Source: Paguma larvata (Eukaryota > Chordata > Mammalia > Carnivora > Viverridae). Taken from it: DNA of 64,000 bases. The notes beneath the pieces are model-generated. The model saw nothing but the letters and a program-made list of their open reading frames with translations, searched no databases and was not told the origin of the DNA. How positions within the stretch are numbered: position 1 is the stretch's first letter; each line of letters begins with the position of its first letter. The stretch spans positions 12,620,485-12,684,484 of the forward strand of contig CM057823.1 in assembly GCA_030068075.1 (NCBI GenBank). Reading direction: 5' to 3'. Below are positions 56,640-64,000 of this stretch, piece by piece. Both the position numbers and the translations under genes were made by a program.

Positions 56640-57200
56640 AACTACTACATAAAAAAGAATAAAGTTCTGATACGTTATTGGATGTTTCTTGAAAACATTG
56701 TATCAAGTGAAATAAGCCAGACAGTAAAAGACAAATATTGTATTATCTACTTATATAAAATATCTAGAATTAGAGCAAATTCATAGAGATGAAATGTAGA
56801 TTAGGAATTACCAGGAGCTGGGGGGAGGAGGGAATGGCAAGTTACTGCTTAATGAGTACAGAGTTTCTGTTTGGGGTGATGAAAAAGTTTGGAAACAGTG
56901 ATGATGGTTGTGAATGTAGTCAATGCCACCAAATTATATACTTTAAAAATGGTTCTGGAGCACCTAGGTGGTTCAGTCAGTTGAGCATCCAACTCTTGAT
57001 TTCAGCTCAGGTCATGATCCCAGGGTCATGGGATTGGGCCCTGCATTAGGTTCCATGCTCAGTTTAAGATTCTCTCTTTCTCTCCCTCTGCCCCTCCCCT
57101 AATTGCATGTTCTCTCTCTAAAAGAAAATAATAATCAAAAATTAAAATAAAGTGGTTGAAATGGCAAATTTTGTCATATATCACAATTTAATGAAATAGT
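56640..57200 (+). mobile_element. Old L1 3' end, split by a SINE
   Basis: Phrases AAGTGAAATAAGCCAGACAG and TTACCAGGAGCTGGGGG; resumes after the SINE with AAAGTGGTTGAAATGGC. Confidence 0.85.
56956..57150 (+). mobile_element. SINE inside L1
   Basis: Variant 3' half (CCATGCTCAGTTTAAGATT) like the copy at 47,799. Confidence 0.88.
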
Positions 57201-57306
57201 AAGAAAAATTAATCCACTGTATTAGAATCCTGTGGTTATACTGAGTTGAGGTAGTAGGTCAGGACAGAAGAGTGTTTCATAAAATATGCAAATTATATTT
57301 CTCTGA

Positions 57307-57455
57307 TGGGTGCCAGGGTTCGTGAGTTCAGGCCCCATGTTGGGCTTTGTGCTGACAGCACAAAGCCTGGTTGGGATTCGCTCTACCTCACTCTCTGCCC
57401 CTACCCCACCTGCACTCTCTTACTCTCTCAAAAGTAAACATTTAAAACATTAAAA
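57307..57455 (+). mobile_element. SINE, 5' half degraded
   Basis: Starts within the body near GGTTCGTGAGTTCAGGCC; CT tract and tail are recognisable. Confidence 0.8.
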
Positions 57456-57637
57456 AATAAGAACAAAACAAGTCACCATACTTCCCACCAAAGAGTATGT
57501 AGGGTATTATAATCATTCATGAGATAAGACATGAATTGCTATTATATTAGTGGCTTGGATAATTCCTCATATAATTTGACACTAGACCTGGAAGTACTGA
57601 GGCTGCCAATATCTAGGTGGTCTGAATTATTGTAAAT

Positions 57638-57865
57638 ATTTTTTTAATTTTTTTAAATATTTATTTATTTTTGAGAGAGAGAGAGACAGAAAGAGCATGA
57701 GTGGGGGAGGGGCACAGACAGAGAGGGAGACACAGAATCCGAAACAGGCTCCAGGCTCTGAGCTGTCAGCACAGAGCCCGGTGGAGGGCTCGAACTTGGG
57801 AACGGTGAGATCATGACCTGAGCCGAAGTCGGACGCTCAACCGACTGAGCCACCCAGGCACCCCT
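57638..57865 (-). mobile_element. Felid SINE
   Basis: Close to consensus; flanked by TGTAAATA / TATAAATA. Confidence 0.93.
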
Positions 57866-58674
57866 ATAAATAATATATTCTAACATTGGCATTAGAAAGC
57901 TTACCTGTCCAGTATCTGTCCCGAATGGACATTTTGTTACAGTAATTAAACAGGAAGGCTATTAGACTGAAGAAGCTCTGAATGCCTTGGTAACCTACAT
58001 AAACAACCTGAAAGGCCAGAGTCGATGCAACCGAATCTGAGAGAATGAAACTTAATAATTACTAATCACAAGCAACTGAGTAGGCTTTCTCAAACAAAGC
58101 AATCGCTTATTCAAATACTTTTGATTTGCTTCTGAATCTTCTCTATTAAATCTCCTTTCCTCTAGCTCCTGTAAGTGGAACACTCCTAACCATTTTCTGT
58201 TTGGGGCTATCTGATTTGAATCAGTGTTTGCTCAAATAAACTCTTCAAAAATTTAATGTACCTCAGCTTATCTTTTAACAGTTCATTGAGTGCTTTCCAT
58301 GTGGTTAGATCTAGTTCTGTAAAAGCACAATTCTCTAATTGTTAAACTCCATTCTCAAGCTACTAGAACACGAGCAGGTGTCAAAGTTTTATTTAACACA
58401 AGTGGAAATAAATGAGGGCCACTCAAATGAGAAAGACTACAGAGTGTGCTCTATAGCAAGGGAGTTAGCCATCACCACTTGTGTTTGGTAGAGATTCAAA
58501 GGCAGTCAGGAAGCTTTGAAAAAAAGAGGGGGGATGCTTCTGGTAGATTCTGATTAAAGGTTGTTGGCAGGAGAAGCTGGAGGTGAAGCCACTATAAGTG
58601 GGGTCATCAGTGTTATCGGTTTGGGGAGCATATCCATCTGGTTTTCACTGCTTGGTCCTGACGCACATGAACAA

Positions 58675-58676
<2 letters not shown>

Positions 58677-58716
<40 letters not shown>
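58677..58716. repeat. GT microsatellite
   Basis: Twenty perfect GT units. Confidence 0.95.
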
Positions 58717-58718
<2 letters not shown>

Positions 58719-59037
58719 TGGCTGGAGGTGTCTTAAAATAGGGAAGTTGGCTGCCTTTGAACAAATCTTGACCATCTTGAGCTGATTGCTGCAGAGGTTG
58801 TAGCTAGGTTTCTTATGTGGGTCAGAGTTTTATTATTACATATGATCTAGCCATTGTCCTGTTTGTATATTGAGTTTCTCACTCATTAATAAAAGAGCCA
58901 GAAAAATGATGGAAATGGTTCCACGAGGATATGAGAAACAGGAATTTATATAATTGGGGAAAGGAATGATGAAATAAAAATTAATAAATTGATACGAAAC
59001 TGGCTCATGTTTCTCAAGACAATGTAATTTTTTAAAT

Positions 59038-59247
59038 TTTTTTAACGTTTATTTATTTTTAAGAGATATAGAGACAGAGTGTGAGCAGGGGAAGGGCAGA
59101 GAGAGAGAGGGAGATACAGAATTCGAAGCAGGCTCCAGGCTCCGAGCCGTCAGCACAGAGCCCGACGCGGGGCTCGAACTCACGAACCATGAGATCATGA
59201 CCTGAGCTGAAGTCGGCCGCTTAACTGACTGAGCCACCCAGCGCCCC
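59038..59247 (-). mobile_element. Felid SINE
   Basis: TSD CAAGACAATGTAATTTT on both sides. Confidence 0.94.
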
Positions 59248-59494
59248 AAGACAATGTAATTTTAACTTTAGGGATAATTTCTTTCACTTGGTACCCTATT
59301 ACTCCTCAGTTTTTTTTTTTTAAACCAATCTCTGCCTTTACTGGGTCGTACTATTCCAGCAAAGTTACATTTCATGAGGGTCTCAGATGAACATCAAGTG
59401 GGTTTATTAGAAAATCCTCTAGGATGAAACTAATTTCAAAAAGCCACACACAAATCACTTTTTAGCTTTATTTCTAAGCTTTGAATAAAAATCT

Positions 59495-59605
59495 ATGTAT
59501 TATCTCATTTAATCTTCACAACAGTACAATTCAAGTACCCCATTGTGGTAGTACAATTATTATTCCCATTTCCCAGGTGAGAAAACTGAGGCACAAGTTA
59601 AGCAT
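59495..59605 (+). mobile_element. MIR fragment
   Basis: ATCTCATTTAATCTTCACAA and CCCAGGTGAGAAAACTGAGG are MIR core phrases. Confidence 0.82.
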
Positions 59606-59859
59606 TTGACTAACAAGGACTAAGTAATTAAACACTAGATACAGAATAGTTGAGCACTGGCTTTGATGCCACTTTAGGTTATAAGAGTGGAATGACAGCC
59701 ACAGGAACTTCGACACACTCTAATATATATAAAAGTGAAAGGCCACAGAAATTTGACACACTGTAATACATTGGTGGCTGTGGGCAAAGCCAATTATCTT
59801 TTTCGTGGCTTTATTCCTACCTCTTTAAGTTGCTTCCGAATTCAAAATCCTTTACTTTA

Positions 59860-60084
59860 AAAAAAAATTTTTTTTTAAAGTTTATTCATTTTTGAGAGAC
59901 ACAGAGAGACAGAGCGTGAGGAGGGGAAGAGCAGAGATAGAGAGGGAGATACAGAATCCGAAGCAGGCTCCAGGCTCCGAACTGTCAGCACAGAGCCCTA
60001 CGCGGGACTCGGACTCACTGACTGAAAGATCATGACCTGAGCTGAAGTCCGACGCCCAACCGACTGAGCCACCCAGGCGCCCCT
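59860..60084 (-). mobile_element. Felid SINE
   Basis: Flanked by AAATCCTTTAC / GAATCCTTTTC; the last repeat before the GTF2E2 CpG island. Confidence 0.93.
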
Positions 60085-60149
60085 GGGAATCCTTTTCTAG
60101 GGGTGTTCACAGATGTGGTGGTTGGGAGTTTAGAAGCTAGGCTCCATGT

Positions 60150-60310
60150 CCGTATTCGCCTTTGCTAGCTAGCTGTGCTGTGCTGAGCAAGTCATTTAGC
60201 TTCACTGGGCCTGTCGTTTCCTCACTTGTAAGACTGCTGGAACTGGTGACTTAGGTGCTGGTCACTAGCATTTGATGAAAAGTACAAAACACTTGCTAGA
60301 TACTTAGTAA
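60150..60310 (-). mobile_element. MIR fragment
   Basis: Antisense MIR phrases GAGCAAGTCATTTAGCTTCA and TTTCCTCACTTGTAAGA. Confidence 0.75.
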
Positions 60311-60479
60311 CTTGAAAGATCGCATCGCCACTGCGGTTAAACAGATTCCAGAGCACGCTGGAGGAGGATCTGGTAACTTTAAACTTCTGCACAGTAAAGG
60401 TTTTCTTCCTTTAGCAACGGCTACTCTATGCCACCTCTCATTCTCCCCCTCGCCCCGCTAACCCCCGAGTTGTCTCGGA

Positions 60480-61000
60480 AATTCAAGACCCCTCAGCTGG
60501 CCGATTCCCCCCTCCCGCGGTATTCCAGTCTGGGCACGTGACGACGCACGCGCGTTCTCGGCGGCGGGGGCGCCGCGGTGCCTGCCGGGACTGAGCTCTT
60601 AGTAGCCTGATCAGGAAGTGGCGGGCGGAGCCCGGGGCCGAGTAGCGCCGCGTTAGCAGCCGCCGCCGCCGCCCGCCAGTGCCGCGACCCCGGCCTGGCG
60701 GGGCTGCGCTGGGCGTGCGTGCGGGCAGGCGGGGGCGCTGACGAGGAGTAGGAAGCGGTGGCCACGCGGGCGTGGGCGACTGGTCGAGGTGGAGGCGCTG
60801 GGAGGCGGCGGCCGGTCGCGTGGGGTGGCCCTCCTCGCTCAGGTAGGGGCTGCGGTCGCCGGGTGAGGGGAGCGGAGCCCCGGCCTGTTGTTCCTCGGGA
60901 CCACCTCCTCCCGAGCGGCGAGCTTGTCTTCCGTCTCTCGGGAGGCTGGGGCTGCGGTTCTCTCCGCGACACACTAAACACAGTAACAACTTCTTGGGGA
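60480..61000 (+). promoter_or_regulatory. GTF2E2: CpG-island promoter, probably of GTF2E2
   Basis: A sharp switch from AT-rich DNA to a dense CpG block with a GCC-triplet run (about 60,655-60,677). Elements seen: CACGTGAC (60,535-60,542, E-box), AGGAAGTG (60,613-60,620, ETS core) and GGGCGG (60,623-60,628, GC box). There is no TATA box. It lies about 16 kb downstream of the GSR 3' end. In human and other mammals GTF2E2, the TFIIE beta subunit gene, starts at about that distance and in the same direction. The assignment rests on gene order, since no GTF2E2 coding exon is visible. Confidence 0.7.
60630..60842 (+). other. GTF2E2: Probable GTF2E2 exon 1 (5'UTR)
   Basis: The best donor in the CpG island is CTCAG|gtaggg at 60,842/60,843. 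The start is a guess, set just after the ETS and GC-box cluster. No long ORF with a plausible start reads into the donor, which fits a non-coding first exon. Both ends need transcript data. Confidence 0.45.
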
Positions 61001-62559
61001 GCATTGTCTTTTTAGGCCGGAGGTCCGTTGAGCAAACTTTCGGGTTGGAAAGAGAGGAAATTGGCAGTCGGGGAGCTGATTGTGTCTCTTGCTAGCCTCC
61101 GACTTAACATTAGCAGCAGCCGAGCGAAACGTGTGTGGAGTTTGTGGAACCACGGTGTGCAACTAAAGGCTGTGATTTAGATGCATCTTCACGATTATGA
61201 TTTTTTTTTAAGCTGCCTTTTGGAGACTTGGTTTGTAGTGATTCCTAAACTTCAGTTATTATAGTTGTCTGCAAAGTCTAAAGAGATGTTCCAAATCAAA
61301 ACACTACGATACCTTTTCGTCCGCCCCTACATTTCTTGTCATTTAAGAGGTAAGCAGCCTCTTTTCTTACCTTGCTGACTGTTCTTAGCAGTATTCTTAG
61401 GTACCAGGGGCCGCTCTGAGGCTTGCGCAGGGAAAGAACCAAGAGAGAGGAAAAGTAGAAAGGTTGAAAAACATCGAATGATACAGAGGAAAGAACGTGT
61501 GATTTCGAGCCAGAAGATTTTGATTTAAGTTTTGGCTTCTCAGTGACCACCCGTGGAGGAACACTTGAACTCCCTGGGTTGTGCTGATGATTTTTGTTGT
61601 TGGTTGTTATGGAAAATGGGCATGGCGAGGTCTCCTGTCTACTACACAGGCCAGTGTATGTAAAACAGGACAAATTTTTTGAGTAGTCTGTTTTTTTTAG
61701 TTTTTGTTGTTTTGAGTAGTCTGAAAGAAAAAAAAAGGAGGCAAAGTTAGGTGGAGCATGCGATGGTGAGAAAGAGACATTAAGCCTTTTGCTGTAGGTG
61801 CCATTGAACGGTACCCTCATCACACAGGTCGCCTTTGTTTTAGAGGCCTTTACTAGCGTTTCAGATCTGGAGTAAGACGCATTTGATTTAGGAGGCAGGG
61901 TACGCGTGTCCTGGCTTAGGTACTTACAACTATGTGACCTTAACTGTACCTCTTCGCTTCAGATTTCACATATTAAAGTAAGGAGTAAAACCAGTATGTG
62001 TTGTCTCAAAGTTGTGAGGCTCAGATGCTGAGAACAATGAGGGTTTTTGTAAACTGTAAGGCTTTTATTTAAGTCTGTGTTAAAATCGTGATTAAAAGCC
62101 TGGTTTAATTACCTGTCTTTACAAGATGAAATAAACAAGCTACACATATTTCCTGTTTTAGGTGTGTTGCCCCCACTTTATCACTTGTGATTTCTCCTTT
62201 CGTTTTTCTCCCACACTTTGCCTCCCCCCAGGACTGTCTCCTACCTTCCTCACCCTGGTATAATCATTATTTTTTTTTTTTCAGATCTAACTCGGAATAG
62301 TAACACTGAAATAACTTATATTTATTTGTATCGCTTTATTCTTTAAAAAAAAAATGCTTTTCACAGTTGTCTCATTTTGAAGTTGGGCTAGATGTAGACA
62401 GTATTGGTAGTGTCTTTATTTCGCTTATGATAAAACTGAATTTAGGTCTAGCGGATGGCCCAGGGTCGTGTTGCAGTTAGAGATTAGTACTGAGGGGAGA
62501 AGTCAGGTCTTGGATTCCAGGGCCTGTGACTCTCATTCAAGTAACGTTTACTCTGATTC

Positions 62560-62782
62560 TTTTTTTTTTTTTTCTTTTTTTTAAACGTTTATTTATTTTG
62601 AGAGACATAGAGACAGAGTATGAGCAGGGGAAGGGCAGAGAGAGAGGGAGACACAGAATCGGAAGCAGGCTCCAGGCTCTGAGCCTTCAGCACAGAGCCC
62701 AACGCGGGGCTCGAACTCATAGACCGTGAGACGACCTGAGCCAAAGTCGGCCGCTGAACCAACTGAGCCACCCAGGCGCCCC
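62560..62782 (-). mobile_element. Felid SINE
   Basis: Flanked by CTCTGATTCTTTT / CTCTGATTATTTC. Confidence 0.93.
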
Positions 62783-63240
62783 GCTCTGATTATTTCTTAT
62801 CAGTGCTTACATTTTAAATTTAGCACTGAGTCCCATTTTATCCATTGTTTTTTAAGTGAGGTGCTCAATTCTTTCATGTTCTTCAGCGTAAGCTGCTTGA
62901 AGGCAAGGATTTATCTTCTAGAACCCTCAAAGCTTGGGAGTATGCAACACAAGGCAAATACACAAAGCTTGAAGTCACAAACACAAGACATTTAATAAAG
63001 GCCTGTGAAACCTGTAATGAGGCTAGAGCAAGTTTAAGATGTTTTTGTGTTTGTTATTCATTTAACAAATATTTATTGAGCTACTCTGTGCTTGAAGGCT
63101 TTTAAAATTAAGATATAATCTTTTTCCTCCCAGACCTTCTTTCCCTACTTGTGAAGAATGTAAAAGTCATTTACATGGTCAGCTTCCTAGACTTTCCATG
63201 CTGTTCTAGGAGAATTCAAATGAGAGAGGAACTTTTTTCT

Positions 63241-63460
63241 TTTTTTTTTAACAATTTTTTTTTAATGTTTATTTATTTTTGAGAGAGACAGAGTGAAAGC
63301 AAGGGGAGGGCAGAGAGAGAGGGAGACACAGAATCTGAAGCAGGCTCCAGGCTCTGAGCTGTCAGCACAGAGCCCGACGTGGGGCTCAAACTCACAAACT
63401 GTGAGATCATGACCTGAGCTGAAGTCAGTTGCTTAACCAACTGAGCCACCCAGGCGCCCC
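63241..63460 (-). mobile_element. Felid SINE
   Basis: Complete minus-strand copy followed by antisense L1. Confidence 0.93.
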
Positions 63461-63465
63461 ACTTT

Positions 63466-63890
63466 TTTTCTTAATAGAAGTATAATTGACAATGTTACAT
63501 TCATTTCTAGTATACAAAATAGTGGTTTTACAACCCTGTGCCTTATGCTATGCTCACCAGAAGCATAGCCACCATCTGTCACCATACAGTGCTGTTATAG
63601 TACCACTGATTCTGTTCCCTGTGCTAAACTTTTAATCCCGGTCATTTATTCATTCCATAACGGGAGGCCTGTAGAGCCTACTGCCTTTCACCCATTTCCA
63701 TATCCTCCATTTCCCCCTCCTATGACAACCATCAGTTTATTCTGTGCTTATGGGTCTGAAGAGAGGAACTTTTTTAAAAATTTCAATTCCAGTGAGTTAA
63801 CATACAGTGTTGCATTAGTTTCAGGTATACAATATGGTGATTGTCCAGTTCCATATATTACGCCATGCTCATCAACATAAGTGTCCCTTT
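63466..63890 (-). mobile_element. Antisense L1 fragments
   Basis: Two joined pieces: AGTATAATTGACAATGTTAC near 63,480, and GAGTTAACATACAGTGTTGC near 63,793. Confidence 0.8.
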
Positions 63891-63892
63891 GG

Positions 63893-64000
63893 GGGGACTG
63901 AGTGACTCAGGTGGTTGAGCATCCGGCTCTTGATTTCGGCTCAGGTCCTGATCTCACGGATCAGGTTTGAGCCTCCCATTGGGCTCCGTGCTGACAACAC
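63893..64000 (+). mobile_element. SINE cut by the window end
   Basis: Head GGACTGAGTGACTCAGG and body up to GTGCTGACAACAC; continues beyond the window. Confidence 0.85.

Larger units (their letters stand above)
44441..60480. other. Intergenic region between GSR and GTF2E2
   Basis: About 16 kb with no coding exon I can support. It contains SINEs, MER2, an MLT1-like LTR, a MaLR LTR, L1, a long L2 fragment, MIR pieces and microsatellites (listed separately). Unassigned stretches include 44,445-45,070, 46,210-46,650, 47,290-47,790, 48,540-49,395 (probably ancient repeat), 49,800-50,540, 51,000-51,470, 51,700-52,280, 53,700-54,860, 57,900-58,670 and 58,720-59,030. Confidence 0.75.
60843..64000 (+). 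other. GTF2E2: Probable GTF2E2 intron 1 (5' part)
   Basis: The first 150 bases are still CpG-rich. From 61,000 to 62,550 the sequence is unique-looking with no recognised repeat and one possible short exon near 61,250. Two minus-strand SINEs, antisense L1 pieces and a truncated SINE fill 62,560-64,000. Confidence 0.6.

Noticed and set aside
60483..61004. Minus-strand ORFs of 173 and 162 codons in the CpG island
   Set aside because: GC-rich DNA lacks stop codons. The peptides are Arg/Pro/Ser-rich with no domain, and two frames are open at once.
61296..61823. 175-codon minus-strand ORF
   Set aside because: No recognisable domain, no supporting promoter or splice context, and composition typical of random intron sequence.
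1..64000. tRNA genes suggested by the many tRNA-like heads
   Set aside because: All sit in A-tailed SINEs with target-site duplications and lack a complete cloverleaf; none is a free-standing tRNA.
1..64000. CRISPR array, phage, operon or other prokaryotic system
   Set aside because: Spliced genes, SINEs, L1 and CpG-island structure show mammalian DNA; the repeats are dispersed, not regularly spaced.
61000..64000. First coding exon of GTF2E2 or the SMIM18 gene
   Set aside because: I looked for the start of the TFIIE beta coding sequence and for a SMIM18-like small membrane protein on both strands and saw neither; both probably lie beyond 64,000.

Overview
This is a window of mammalian nuclear DNA from a cat-like carnivore (Feliformia, most likely Felidae). 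The evidence is about 75 copies of a tRNA-derived, A-tailed SINE. Its head reads GCGCCTGGGTGGCTCAG and its body ends in a CT-rich tract. This is the felid-type CAN-SINE; dog copies have a different head. No prokaryotic gene, operon or CRISPR array is present.

Two protein-coding genes are supported, both on the + strand. (1) GSR, glutathione-disulfide reductase: exons 2-13 lie between 14,794 and 43,476, and exon 1 is upstream of the window. The twelve exons total 1,263 nt. They read through every GT-AG junction in phase and encode 420 residues plus a stop. That equals residues 59-478 in the standard numbering of the human enzyme, with no net indel. Cys63, Lys66, Cys90, Tyr114, Glu201, Arg218, His219, Arg224, Asp331, Arg347, His467 and Glu472 are all in place, so the gene looks intact and functional. 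(2) A CpG-island promoter at about 60.48-61.0 kb. By position relative to GSR (conserved GSR-GTF2E2 order in mammals) it is the promoter and non-coding first exon of GTF2E2 (TFIIE beta). No GTF2E2 coding exon is inside the window.

Layout: 1-14,793 GSR intron 1; 14,794-43,476 GSR exons 2-13 and introns; 43,477 to about 44,440 GSR 3'UTR with a SINE inserted in it; about 44.4-60.5 kb gene-free intergenic DNA; 60.5-64.0 kb GTF2E2 promoter, exon 1 and the start of intron 1. Most of the non-coding DNA is made of felid SINEs, old L1, L2, MIR, MER2/Tigger and LTR fragments, and microsatellites. Many of these are nested in readable order.

The most notable observations are: a 27-nt microexon that carries one half of the GSR redox-active disulfide and could be skipped in frame; a 35-nt 3'-truncated U2 snRNA retropseudogene with an 18-bp target-site duplication; tandem SINEs sharing one target-site duplication; an inverted SINE pair directly before the last GSR exon; and a possible unannotated short exon in GTF2E2 intron 1. 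I found no convincing previously undescribed biological system here.
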